Shown piece by piece: positions 26,301 to 34,146 of a stretch of 51,991 bases of DNA. A program made the position numbers and the translations under genes. The notes under the pieces were generated by a model. The model was not told the origin of the DNA, made no database searches, and worked only from the letters and a program-made list of their open reading frames with translations. Location: contig CAVINP010000004.1 in assembly GCA_963643985.1 (NCBI GenBank), positions 1 to 51,991 on the forward strand, written 5' to 3'. Every line of letters starts with the position of its first letter. Positions within the stretch are counted from its first letter, which is position 1. This stretch comes from SFTH01 sp963643985 (GTDB lineage Bacteria; Bacillota; Clostridia; Christensenellales; Aristaeellaceae).

Positions 26301-27241
26301 CGCAGTTTATCGACGAAACCACGGATGAACCCGAGGCAACCGACGAGACGACCGAAGCGGAAACAACTTCTTCCGTCGAAGCCCCCGTGCTGGCGGTCGA
26401 ACCCTGCACCTCTATTGAAGAGAAGGACGGCCTTGACCTCTACATGCTGGGGGCAGGCACGGTCAGTTTCAGCTGGCACTCCGACAACGTACAGGGCTAT
26501 AACGTCCTGATCGTTGATGACGAGGACAACGTTGAAACCAATCAGAACCTGACAAGCGAGAGTGCGACGCTTCCCGAAAATGCCCTGACGAGCGGCGTTA
26601 TCTACAAGCTTACCGTGACGGCCTACGCTGCCGACAGCGAAGCTACAGCCCAGTCCAGCTGCTATTTCGAACTGGTTGCCGATGAGAGCAGCGATGATAC
26701 GGCCGAGGAAGAATACACCGATGATTCCGCTGAAGAAGAATACACCGATGATTCGACTGAGGAAGAGTACAGTGACGATTCCTATGAAGAAGAATACACG
26801 GATGATTCCTACGAAGAGGAATACAGTGACGAGCCGACCGAGGAAGAGTACAGCGACGATTCCTATGAAGAAGAGTACACGGATGATTCCTACGAAGAGG
26901 AATACAGTGGCGAGCCGACCGAGGAAGAGTACGGTAATGAATCTTCCGAGGAATCTTTCGATAGCGGATCCGTTGAATTCTGGAACAATGCCATCACATC
27001 TTCCTCTGATTCGAGCATCATTGCCGCCCTGCAGCAGCGCCTGTGCGACTGGGGTTGGCTCGATGCCAACAGCTACACCTCCGGCACGCTGGACAGTGCC
27101 ACGCTGGATGCGGTGATCAGCTTCCAGAACTTCCTCAATGACAGCGGCAATTCCGTGGAAGTGACCGACGCGTCCAACCCGACGATCGGCAAGGACACGC
27201 TCAGGTATCTCTCCGACGATTCCGACCCGATCTACGCTTAA
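23357..27241 (+). CDS. large secreted modular protein: propeller-like domain, peptidoglycan-binding repeats, Fn3-like domains
   Basis: 1294 residues with a signal peptide (KKICLLLILILALACVPALA). Residues about 30-365 are beta-rich repeats resembling a six- or seven-bladed propeller (DUF5050-like). Four PG_binding_1-type modules follow (about 375-435, 450-515, 524-585, 599-660; each with a GD-V-x2-(M/L)QxRL and TGVA pattern), then Fn3-like domains near 682-785, 795-905 and 1008-1108. Two acidic spacers lie at 905-1008 (Thr/Glu-rich) and 1112-1202 (nine copies of a 9-residue EEEY(S/T)DDSY unit). A diverged PG-binding module ends the protein (about 1213-1294). A wall-associated scaffold or sensor is likely; no enzyme motif and no sorting signal are seen. 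ATG 23357 has GGGAGG 7 nt upstream; ATG 23339 is possible. Confidence 0.85.
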   Translation: MKKICLLLILILALACVPALAASADGRGDMVTRNGELSAFVDGNGYIYVSGLNQPVNTTKASGIVSVDAYRILFFSQDNNGTRNLISLSLSGFEETVVTGDAYAACCYEDTVYYISDAARTNLNSYSLDDGTSSTVYTAGEALERVYASTDGVVCTLQDNAAAYISDATGANFSPYGGDVAQSIDTYDDFEVYLSETGSLYMQKYSSFSATQVDSSVLDWAVINDTIYYLSGMEDAMTLKSFDVDNLLWSTVAQPANLYPQLTASNGKLFVLTKNNQICTVNTSDGSLQNFASLPTLDSYATSSGKDLESYRIEAVSGQLNIYGVVSRTDVLPTFTFVESTSQYVADTSTEMILLSAYKIQDEETVSDLLVPAEQYSTLRRGSRGDAVSAIQQPLYDLGYYDYKIDGIYGWRTERAVKLAQAELGYSVTGVATEALQRDILEGKLPEYDPYKTLTFGDRGLRVTEMQQRLRELGYLADDADSIYGVRTEAAVELFQSENGLKATGVADSKTLRKLYSDSANSCSSYIDLRKGDSGYRVRELNRRLKALYYLEGEVGSTYNSRTVAAVRRFQEEVGLKQTGVATSAVQKKLFSRNAPEYSGYITLQRGDDNDRVAEMQQRLEDLGYPIERTDGYFDRQTKQMVRTFQSLAGLKATGVADPDTLEVLYSSAAPEYYVPEEIGDPVIELSDYTRFKDNTYEISDSDAVDGSIKVSWYADGAVESYDIHIYDDEGTDYVDNEYTTLTTVSVPLLKLDPDRRYTIAVTAHAEDGNVDDTYTEVDFIRKNDSEPDPEEIGTITGLSVYPTNDDSEVVNIEGVYTISGDPLTFGWSASGSVQGYKYYVFDDEDNVLTENEDVDDATELSLNLKGLSSNTVYTLTVTAVPTNGSLDDDEYTVTENIRFRVMTQEDEEIVAENEAEEEAEVIDDTETAEEITDATEATETESTEEITTDEGDTTDEMTHKTEEIGGNTEETETAEETEDEPQFIDETTDEPEATDETTEAETTSSVEAPVLAVEPCTSIEEKDGLDLYMLGAGTVSFSWHSDNVQGYNVLIVDDEDNVETNQNLTSESATLPENALTSGVIYKLTVTAYAADSEATAQSSCYFELVADESSDDTAEEEYTDDSAEEEYTDDSTEEEYSDDSYEEEYTDDSYEEEYSDEPTEEEYSDDSYEEEYTDDSYEEEYSGEPTEEEYGNESSEESFDSGSVEFWNNAITSSSDSSIIAALQQRLCDWGWLDANSYTSGTLDSATLDAVISFQNFLNDSGNSVEVTDASNPTIGKDTLRYLSDDSDPIYA
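26759..26920 (+). repeat. 81-bp tandem duplication within the acidic repeat region
   Basis: Bases 26759-26839 and 26840-26920 differ at only three positions by eye. Each 81-bp unit holds three 27-bp (9-residue) repeats of the EEEY type ending in a Glu-Pro-Thr variant, so the array evolved both by 27-bp and by 81-bp steps. Reading frame is preserved. Confidence 0.85.
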
Positions 27242-27248
27242 ATAACAA

Positions 27249-27326
27249 GGCCTGCGGTTCATTCGAGCCGCAGGCCATCTTCAAAACAACCCCCCGGAAA
27301 CCCGTTGCGGCTTCCGGGGGTTGTTT
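27249..27326. terminator. double hairpin terminator between the surface protein gene and dprA
   Basis: First hairpin GGCCTGCGG/CCGCAGGCC (27249-27257 with 27268-27276). Second, stronger stem with CCCCCGGAA/TTCCGGGGG (27291-27299 with 27312-27320) extended by AACAA/TTGTT across one bulged C, followed by TTGTTTGTT on the plus strand. The A-rich left flank could serve the convergent dprA. Confidence 0.85.
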
Positions 27327-27328
27327 GT

Positions 27329-28303
27329 TCACTTCAGCATGTCAAATATATTCAGTTGCTTCGCATCGCTGTCCTTCCAGTGTGCGCTGAGCGTATCAAA
27401 GTCCATGCCCGGTATGTTGCCGGCGGGAATGGCCCCTTTGGAGATCAGCCCCTGATTGCCGGGCCAGCCCTGCCAGGCGTATATCCATTCGCAATAGCGG
27501 TTGCGGATGGCATCGCCCTCGCCGCGCTTGCCGTCGGTGTTGAATATGAAGGCCGCCTCGGCCAGAGAAAAGAGCAGCTTGTTGCGTGCAATGGCATGGC
27601 TGACGGTATAGAGCGCTTCCGGATGCTCCAGCGAGATCACGGTGGCACTGCCATCATCCAGCATAGGGGCTATGTTTTCCTCGTGAATGTGTTCTGACAG
27701 ACCGCCGCCCAGCACTTCAACCAGCGTACCGCCGCATTCTCTGACCAGTTTGCAGGCGATGCGCCCAACGCCCATCTCGCCGCCCGTCAGTATCGTATAG
27801 CCCAGACGAATGCCGTTGCGTACCAGTGCTTCAATGCCTGCTCTGGCCTCGGGGCTGGTCTTGATGCCGCTGATGCCCACAATGCCCAGCATCGGACGAA
27901 GCAGCAGCGCATCGCTGCCGCAGCGGTAGAACATCGCAGGTGCGTTATCCCCTATGCGCTGAGTCAGCTTGTCCGGATAATCCGGATCACAGCAGGTGAC
28001 GACCTCGATATTTTGCTTGAGATGTCCCTCCAGCGAATAGGAAAGCTGAACACTGCGGTTGAGAAGGGTATAGAGCCGATAGGCCTCCTCCTCGGAGATA
28101 TCGAGCTTGAGCATCAGTCCGCCGATATCCACATTCATCAGCTGGCTGAGATGAAACAGGCCTGCGGCATGCATGCGCGTCTCAAGCCTGCGCAGTTCCT
28201 GGGTGGCGTAGGGTCTGGCATATTCCTCGCGGTTGGGCGAGAGTGACATCGTAAGCAACATGGTTACAAAGGCGTCCGTTGAATAGTTCATGCCTTTGGC
28301 CAT
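27329..28303 (-). CDS. dprA: divergent DprA/Smf-family DNA-processing protein
   Basis: DprA binds single-stranded DNA and loads RecA during transformation. 324 residues. The Rossmann-like core is recognisable (LGIVGISGIKTSPEARAGI, GYTILTGGEMGVGRIA, GGTLVEVLGGGL, ARNKLLFSLAEAAFIFNT, NQGLISKGAIP), but the family GSR and SGxARGID motifs are altered to GIS and TGGEMGVG. There is no winged-helix C-terminus; the protein instead ends KQLNIFDMLK, which resembles a beta-clamp-binding pentapeptide. The N-terminus lacks a clear SAM or HhH match. ATG 28303 has GGGAG 11 nt upstream, next to a GAAAAA repeat. Last gene of the rnj operon. Confidence 0.8.
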   Translation of the reverse strand: MAKGMNYSTDAFVTMLLTMSLSPNREEYARPYATQELRRLETRMHAAGLFHLSQLMNVDIGGLMLKLDISEEEAYRLYTLLNRSVQLSYSLEGHLKQNIEVVTCCDPDYPDKLTQRIGDNAPAMFYRCGSDALLLRPMLGIVGISGIKTSPEARAGIEALVRNGIRLGYTILTGGEMGVGRIACKLVRECGGTLVEVLGGGLSEHIHEENIAPMLDDGSATVISLEHPEALYTVSHAIARNKLLFSLAEAAFIFNTDGKRGEGDAIRNRYCEWIYAWQGWPGNQGLISKGAIPAGNIPGMDFDTLSAHWKDSDAKQLNIFDMLK

Positions 28304-28317
28304 ACCCGTTCACGCTC

Positions 28318-28346
28318 CCTTTCTTTTTCTTTTTCTTTTTCTTTTC
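28318..28346. repeat. GAAAAA hexanucleotide repeat ahead of dprA
   Basis: On the minus strand the mltG-dprA gap reads as about four imperfect GAAAA(A) units running into the GGGAG site of dprA. Period-6 simple repeats of this kind are prone to slippage. Confidence 0.75.
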
Positions 28347-28347
28347 C

Positions 28348-29628
28348 TTATTCCTGATCCGTCAGCTGACGGTCATATTCCTCCCAGATCTGCCGATAAC
28401 GTGCAACATCGGCGTCATACTCCTCTTGGGTGACGGCAAAGGCCAGATCCCCCGTGGAAGGATCGGTGGCGCAGAAGTACAGATATCCCTGATTGATATA
28501 GTCCATATCCGGATGCAGCGCCGCTTCGAGCGCAGCCGTGGACGGATTGCAGATCGGGCCGATGGGCAGACCGTCGACCACGTAGGTGTTGTACAGGTTC
28601 TGATCGTTCATCTCTTCCTCGGAGAGTACATAGTGGTTAAGACCTGACAGATACGTCGCGGTCGGGTCGCTCTCCAGTTTCATGCCGTTCTTGAGACGAT
28701 TGTGGAACACGGCGGCGACCTTTGCATAGTCCTCTGTCTTGGATGCTTCCTTTTCGATCATGGAAGCCATGATGATGTACTGATCCATAGTCAGATTGCC
28801 GTCATACTCTTCAACTACGCTGTATTCGCCGTTCTCATCCACCTGATATTCAACGTCCGTGGCATAGTAAACGCTGTCAATCACGTTGTTGTTCTGGGCC
28901 AGCAGTGTCGAAATGATGCTTTCTGCATCCGCAGACCGGAACACGCGGTAGGTATCCGGTGCCAGATAACCCTCCAGCGCATACTTGCGGCCGCTGAGTG
29001 TGCCGGCATCCTGTGCGGCTTTGAGTGCATAGGAGTCTGCCACGAAGCGATCCACATCGTTGCAGAGCGTCAGGAATTCCTGTTCGGAATCGATCGCGCC
29101 CTCCTTGACCAGGTAGGAGGCGATATCCTCGCAAGTCCAGCCGGGCACGATGGTGATCACGCGTTCGCTGGTTTGGCTGCCGCTGGTCAGCGCCTCTACG
29201 ATCTGATTGACGGTCATGGATTGCGAAAGCTCAAACGTACCGTAGCTGAGCTTGTTGCTCAAGCCGCGCAGTTGCACAAGGTATTTGAACACGCTGCCGT
29301 TGAGCACCAGATTTTCGTTCTGCAGCTTTCTGCCGATCTCCGAGATTGAAGTACCGGACTCGATTTCAAACGTCACGGCGGTCGCATTTTTTGCATCGAC
29401 CGGCCCCAGCAGGCTGTCATAGATCTTGTTGTAGCCGTAGGTCACGATGCCGACCACAATCAGCAGGCTGCACAGGAAGATCATCACAGGCCGCAGCAGC
29501 TTCCACAGCCACGCATACCAGTACAGACCGTACTCACGATCCTCGTGAAGCGTCTTTATGTTGTAGCTCTCACTTGTGACCTGCTGACGCTTGCGCGTCT
29601 GAGGCTTGCGCCGCTTTCTATCCGCCAT
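28348..29628 (-). CDS. mltG: endolytic murein transglycosylase MltG (YceG-like)
   Basis: MltG cleaves nascent glycan strands and helps terminate peptidoglycan synthesis. 426 residues: a basic cytoplasmic N-terminus (RKRRKPQTRKRQQ), one membrane helix (about 45-67), a LysM-like region (VTFEIESGTSISEIGRKL) and the YceG catalytic domain with Glu292 in MASMIEKEASK, plus the DPTATYLSGL and LPIGPICNPS segments. GGAGG lies 6 nt before the ATG. It follows ylbF by 12 nt. Confidence 0.95.
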   Translation of the reverse strand: MADRKRRKPQTRKRQQVTSESYNIKTLHEDREYGLYWYAWLWKLLRPVMIFLCSLLIVVGIVTYGYNKIYDSLLGPVDAKNATAVTFEIESGTSISEIGRKLQNENLVLNGSVFKYLVQLRGLSNKLSYGTFELSQSMTVNQIVEALTSGSQTSERVITIVPGWTCEDIASYLVKEGAIDSEQEFLTLCNDVDRFVADSYALKAAQDAGTLSGRKYALEGYLAPDTYRVFRSADAESIISTLLAQNNNVIDSVYYATDVEYQVDENGEYSVVEEYDGNLTMDQYIIMASMIEKEASKTEDYAKVAAVFHNRLKNGMKLESDPTATYLSGLNHYVLSEEEMNDQNLYNTYVVDGLPIGPICNPSTAALEAALHPDMDYINQGYLYFCATDPSTGDLAFAVTQEEYDADVARYRQIWEEYDRQLTDQE

Positions 29629-29640
29629 TTCCGTCCTCCG

Positions 29641-29994
29641 TCAACCTTGGGTGAGCATATCCAGATCCACGCCCGCCACGTCTGCCAGTATCTTGAATAT
29701 ATCCGTGAGCATGCGCTGAAAGCGAAATTCTGCCAACAGATAGGCACTCGCATCCGGATTAAACTGCAAAAGCACGCCGATCTGCTGCAGTCGCTGCGTA
29801 TCGTCCTGAGGCAGGGTCTCGCCCGCTGCAGCCTTGGACTGAAGCCGGAACTGCAGCTTGCGATACTCATTGAGCAGGGCGCGATTGGTCTCGTCTTCGT
29901 AGGCCGTTTCCTTCAGACGCATGTATTCGCGATACTCCTCGCTCTCCTTCAGCGTTCGGGCAAGCTCGTGAGCCTGATCGTATGGATTCATCAT
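29641..29994 (-). CDS. ylbF: YlbF/YmcA-family protein
   Basis: Members of this family (RicF/YlbF, RicA/YmcA) act with RicT in RNA processing and development in Bacillus. 117 residues, helical, with the family core (AYEDETNRALLNEYRKLQF and an LLAEFRFQRMLTDIF C-terminal helix). It contains no cysteine at all, so it cannot contribute Fe-S ligands. ATG at 29994 or 29991; GGAGG fits either. Located between rnj and mltG, while ricT is at 10.5 kb. Confidence 0.85.
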   Translation of the reverse strand: MMNPYDQAHELARTLKESEEYREYMRLKETAYEDETNRALLNEYRKLQFRLQSKAAAGETLPQDDTQRLQQIGVLLQFNPDASAYLLAEFRFQRMLTDIFKILADVAGVDLDMLTQG

Positions 29995-30005
29995 TTGCCT
30001 CCGAA

Positions 30006-31679
30006 TTAAATCTCTACGATGATCGGCAAAATCATCGGGTTGCGCTTGATTGCGTCATAGACATAGCGCTGCACGGATTCACGTACATCGTTCTTGAGGT
30101 GATTCCACTCCGAGGAATCGATCGGCCCGAAAGCCTCGATGGCTCTGGAGGCTGCACCGCGTGCGCCCTCCATCAGTTCATCCGCTTCGCGCATGTATAC
30201 AAAACCGCGGCTGATGATGTCCGGGCCGGATACCACGCTGCCGAGATCATGGTCCACGCCCATGACGACGATCAGCAGGCCGTCCTCGGCCAGATGCTTG
30301 CGGTCGCGCAGCACCACCGCGCCGACATCGCCCACGCCGAGGCCATCGATCAGCACCTGTCCGCTGGGCACCGCGCCCGTCACGTTGATGCTGTTCGCAT
30401 CCAATTCGATCACGTCGCCGATTTCGGCTATGACCACATTGTCGTCGGGCATGCCCAGCGACTTGGCAAGCTCTGCATGATGATGCAGCATTCTGTATTC
30501 GCCGTGTACCGGGATAAAGAACTTCGGCTTGACCAGCGTGTGCATGAGCTTGAGCTCCTCCTGGCGCGCATGTCCGGAGACGTGTACCTCGGCCAGGGAT
30601 TCGTATATCACGTCGCAGCCGATGCGGAAGAGCTGGTTGATCACGCGGGATACGGATTTTTCGTTGCCCGGGATCGGCGTGGCGGATATGATGACCATGT
30701 CGCTCTCACGCAGTTCCATCTTTCTGTGCTCGGCAAAGGCCATGCGTGAAAGGCCGCTCATCGGCTCACCCTGGCTGCCCGTGGTGACCACCGCAATCTG
30801 TTCATCAGGATAGCGGTCAATCTCGTCAACGGTGATAAAACTGCCGTCCGGAATCTTCAGATAACCCAGCTGAGACGCGATACGCGACACATTTACCATG
30901 CTGCGTCCGACCAGGCAGACTTTGCGTCCGTAGTGCACCGCGGAATCGACAACCGACTGAATGCGGTTGACGTTGCTGGCGAACATTGCCACAATGACGC
31001 GCCCCTTGGCCTTGGCAAAGAGGTTGAAGAAGGTCTCGCCGACCTTGCGTTCGGACATGGTCATGCCGGGACGCTCCACGTTGGTGGAATCCGCCAGAAG
31101 CGCCAGTACGCCATGGTTGCCGATCTCGGCAATGCGTCCCAGGTCTATGGGTGTGCCGTCCATGGGCGTAAAGTCCACCTTGAAGTCGCCCGTGTGGAAG
31201 ACCGTGCCCACCGGCGTGGTGATGGCCAGTGCGCAGGCGCCGGAAATGGAATGGTTCACGCGCACAAATTCCACGCGGAATGCACCCACTTCCACCACGT
31301 CGCCCGGCTCCACTTCGTTGAGTTCGACCGAACCGAGCAGGCGATGCTCCTTGAGCTTGTGTTCACACAATGCCAGCGTAAAGCGCGTACCGTACATGGG
31401 CGCAGGCACCTTACGGACAATATACGGTACGGCACCGATATGGTCCTCATGGCCGTGTGTGAAGAAGTAGCCGCGCACGCGATTCTGGTTCTTCTCCAGA
31501 TAGCTCACGTCCGGGATCACCAGATCAACGCCCGGCATATCCTCCTGCGGAAATATGGATCCCAGATCCACTACAATGATGTCGTCCTGATATTCAAATA
31601 CGGTCAGGTTCTTGCCGATTTCTCCCAGGCCGCCCAGCGGAATGATCCGCAGGTGCGGCGTCTTGTTCTTTTTCGTCAC
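30006..31679 (-). CDS. rnj: ribonuclease J
   Basis: Metallo-beta-lactamase/beta-CASP nuclease with 5'-exo and endonuclease activity in mRNA turnover and rRNA maturation. 557 residues: IIPLGGLGEIGKN, the metal motif THGHEDHIG, VNHSISGACAL, HTGDFKVD, the beta-CASP motif TGSQGEPMSGL, HVSGHA and PVHGEYRM. The C-terminal domain is present. GTG 31679 is preferred: AGGAGG is 6 nt upstream of it but touches the in-frame ATG at 31685, which would add two residues. First gene of an operon with ylbF, mltG and dprA. Confidence 0.96.
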   Translation of the reverse strand: MTKKNKTPHLRIIPLGGLGEIGKNLTVFEYQDDIIVVDLGSIFPQEDMPGVDLVIPDVSYLEKNQNRVRGYFFTHGHEDHIGAVPYIVRKVPAPMYGTRFTLALCEHKLKEHRLLGSVELNEVEPGDVVEVGAFRVEFVRVNHSISGACALAITTPVGTVFHTGDFKVDFTPMDGTPIDLGRIAEIGNHGVLALLADSTNVERPGMTMSERKVGETFFNLFAKAKGRVIVAMFASNVNRIQSVVDSAVHYGRKVCLVGRSMVNVSRIASQLGYLKIPDGSFITVDEIDRYPDEQIAVVTTGSQGEPMSGLSRMAFAEHRKMELRESDMVIISATPIPGNEKSVSRVINQLFRIGCDVIYESLAEVHVSGHARQEELKLMHTLVKPKFFIPVHGEYRMLHHHAELAKSLGMPDDNVVIAEIGDVIELDANSINVTGAVPSGQVLIDGLGVGDVGAVVLRDRKHLAEDGLLIVVMGVDHDLGSVVSGPDIISRGFVYMREADELMEGARGAASRAIEAFGPIDSSEWNHLKNDVRESVQRYVYDAIKRNPMILPIIVEI

Positions 31680-31776
31680 ACTCATCCTCCTTGTCGTATA
31701 GTCATTTTCACATATCGCAACCGCATCGGCTCAACACGCCCGACTGCGGTCAAAGATCCGAGTTAACCTTCATTTG

Positions 31777-31785
31777 ATTATAACA
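31777..31785 (-). promoter_or_regulatory. extended -10 promoter of the rnj operon
   Basis: Minus strand TGTTATAAT (31785-31777): TATAAT with a TG one base upstream. No convincing -35 is seen. It is followed by a leader of about 90 nt before rnj, in which I see no gene. Confidence 0.6.
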
Positions 31786-31848
31786 CTGTTTTGTCCCTGC
31801 TATGCGTATGACAAAAGATTTAACGCACAATGCACTTAAGATTGGACG

Positions 31849-34125
31849 TCAGTTGCCGTCCATGTGTTCCAGCAGACGATTGAGTATCCGTATCAGCGTA
31901 AACTTCGCGCCCTTTCCGGCCGCCGCACCCACACAGCCCGGACAGCCGTCTGCGCAACGGCAGCCCGTCACCACATCGCGTGCGCTGACGAGCAGTTCGC
32001 GCCCCATTTCGTAGGCCTTGTCCGACAGGCCGATGCCCCCGGGAATCGCATCGTAAAAATAGATGGTGGGCTTATTGGTATAGGTGTCCTTCACGTGATA
32101 GACCACGGAAATGTCCTGCGGCGCACACATCAGGCGCATCGGCGCGATGTGCCGTATCAGATGCGCCAGACCGACCATCGCATTCTTCATCGGTTCGCGC
32201 TCAAATTCCTCCTCAAGCGATTCGGGCAGCGTCCACCAGCAGGCAGTCGTCTGCATCTCCAGTTCGGGCAGCGTCACCGGCCCCCAGCCGAGGTTCTCGT
32301 GGGTATCAAAGCGGATCTTTTTGAACAGCGTTACGATGCTGCTGACCAGCACTTCGCCGCGCGTGCGCACGATGCCGTTGTCCGCATCGGATTCGAATTC
32401 ATCCAGCACCTTCAGGCTCGTGGTCAGGTCTGCATCGGTGTAATAGCCCACATTCACCTCGCGCACGTAGGCCTTCTTTTCATCAAAGTCCAGCTTTTCC
32501 ACCTGAAACTGCCGTCCCTCATGCATGTATATGGCATGCTCGTGCAGCAGCATCGGCACGGTGAAGCGATCCATTTCGCCGATCACGCGGTGATGCTTCG
32601 GATCGCTGATGTTGATGATCACGAAGTTCTGATCCGAAGCCGAGCGCAGATTCACGCCCGCCTGCGGAAATTCCTCCGCCATCCAGTAGTAGCGCCCGCC
32701 GACGCGGCGCAGTATCGACTGTTCCTCGAGATAGGACAGCAGTTCGTCCGTCTCTTCGAGATCGGCAAAGCGTTCACCCTCCGTAAACGGCAGTTCGTAA
32801 GCTGCACATTTGAGGTGGTTGAGCAAAATGTAGAGGTTGTTGGGATTGATCAGCGCACATTCGGGCGACTGACCGAAGAAATATTCCGGATGGCGAATGA
32901 TGTACTGATCCAACGGACCGGAGCTTGCCACCACGACCAGCAACGACACGCTGCCCCTGCGCCCCGCACGACCGGCCTGTTGCCAAGTGCTGGCAATTGT
33001 GCCAGGATAGCCGCAGAGCACGCAGGCATCCAGCTGACCGATGTCGATGCCCAGTTCCAGCGCGTTTGTCGACACGACGCACATAACCTTGCCTGCACGC
33101 AATTCGCGTTCGATCTCGCGCCGCTGTGTGGGCAGGTAGCCTCCGCGATAGCCGCGCACCAGTCCGGCATTGCCCAGCGGATCGCGCACCTCGTCCTTAA
33201 GGTAGCGTACCAGCACCTCGACCGTCAGCCGTGCACGCCCGAACACGATGCTCTGAACGCCGCTGTGCAGCATGGACGATGCGATCTTGCGCGTCTCCGG
33301 AATCGAGCCGGCACGTATGCCCAGCTGCTCATTGACCACGGGCGGATTATAGAACACGATGTTTCGCTCACCCGCAGGTGCACCGTTGTCATCGATGAGC
33401 ATGACGGGGCGGCCGATCATCTCCTGCGCCAGTTCCTTGGGATTCTGTATGGTGGCACTGCAGCAGATAAAGGTCGGGTTTGAGCCGTAGAAGGCGCATA
33501 TACGCTTCAGACGGCGGATCACATTGGCCAGATTCGAGCCGAATATGCCGCGATAGGCATGAATTTCATCGATCACGACATAGCGCAGGTTTTCAAAGAG
33601 CTTGATCCACTTTACATGGTGCGGCAGTATGCCCTGATGCAGCATGTCTGGGTTGGTCACCACCACATGACCTGCCTGCCGTATGGCCGAGCGTGCCGAT
33701 GCGGGCGTGTCACCGTCGTAGGTGTAGGCTTTGATCGGGCAATGCATCTCCTCGATCAGCTCGTACAGTTCCGCCGCCTGGTCGCTCGAGAGCGCTTTGG
33801 TCGGAAAGATGTAGAGTGCACGTGCGGATTCGTCCTTCAGGATGGCATCGAGCACGGGCACATTGTAGCAGAGCGTCTTGCCGGAGGCCGTGGGCGTAAC
33901 GACCACCAGATCGTAACCGGCCAACGCCGCTTCGATCGCCTGACTCTGGTGCACATATGGACGGGTAATGCCGTGCCTGGCCAGCGCATCCGTGATGCCG
34001 GGCGCAAGCGAAGCGGGAAATTCCCCGTAGCGTGCCGGACGGGCCGGTGTCACGCGCCAGCCGGTCACATTGGCCATGAAGTCGGGATTGTTCCGAAGCT
34101 TCTGAATGTACTCTGCCACGGTCAT
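31849..34125 (-). CDS. mrfA: MrfA-like DEAD/DEAH-box DNA helicase with DUF1998
   Basis: 758 residues. Superfamily 2 core: Walker A TPTASGKTLCYN, DEIH box (VIDEIHAYRG), SAT motif CCSATIQN, motif VI QQAGRAGRRG. The C-terminal DUF1998 region ends with four cysteines in GCRCADGCPGCVG, preceded by AIPGGIGLSDKAYE. This architecture matches Bacillus MrfA (YprA), which acts in repair of mitomycin C damage; the MrfB nuclease partner is not in the window. The ATG at 34125 has GGGGGA about 10 nt upstream. Third gene after the cysteine desulfurase and thiI. Confidence 0.9.
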   Translation of the reverse strand: MTVAEYIQKLRNNPDFMANVTGWRVTPARPARYGEFPASLAPGITDALARHGITRPYVHQSQAIEAALAGYDLVVVTPTASGKTLCYNVPVLDAILKDESARALYIFPTKALSSDQAAELYELIEEMHCPIKAYTYDGDTPASARSAIRQAGHVVVTNPDMLHQGILPHHVKWIKLFENLRYVVIDEIHAYRGIFGSNLANVIRRLKRICAFYGSNPTFICCSATIQNPKELAQEMIGRPVMLIDDNGAPAGERNIVFYNPPVVNEQLGIRAGSIPETRKIASSMLHSGVQSIVFGRARLTVEVLVRYLKDEVRDPLGNAGLVRGYRGGYLPTQRREIERELRAGKVMCVVSTNALELGIDIGQLDACVLCGYPGTIASTWQQAGRAGRRGSVSLLVVVASSGPLDQYIIRHPEYFFGQSPECALINPNNLYILLNHLKCAAYELPFTEGERFADLEETDELLSYLEEQSILRRVGGRYYWMAEEFPQAGVNLRSASDQNFVIINISDPKHHRVIGEMDRFTVPMLLHEHAIYMHEGRQFQVEKLDFDEKKAYVREVNVGYYTDADLTTSLKVLDEFESDADNGIVRTRGEVLVSSIVTLFKKIRFDTHENLGWGPVTLPELEMQTTACWWTLPESLEEEFEREPMKNAMVGLAHLIRHIAPMRLMCAPQDISVVYHVKDTYTNKPTIYFYDAIPGGIGLSDKAYEMGRELLVSARDVVTGCRCADGCPGCVGAAAGKGAKFTLIRILNRLLEHMDGN

Positions 34126-34146
34126 AGGCCTGTATCCCCCATGTTA

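Noticed and set aside
28318..28346. A CRISPR-like array.
   Set aside because: The repeat unit is only six bases with no spacers; it is a simple sequence repeat.
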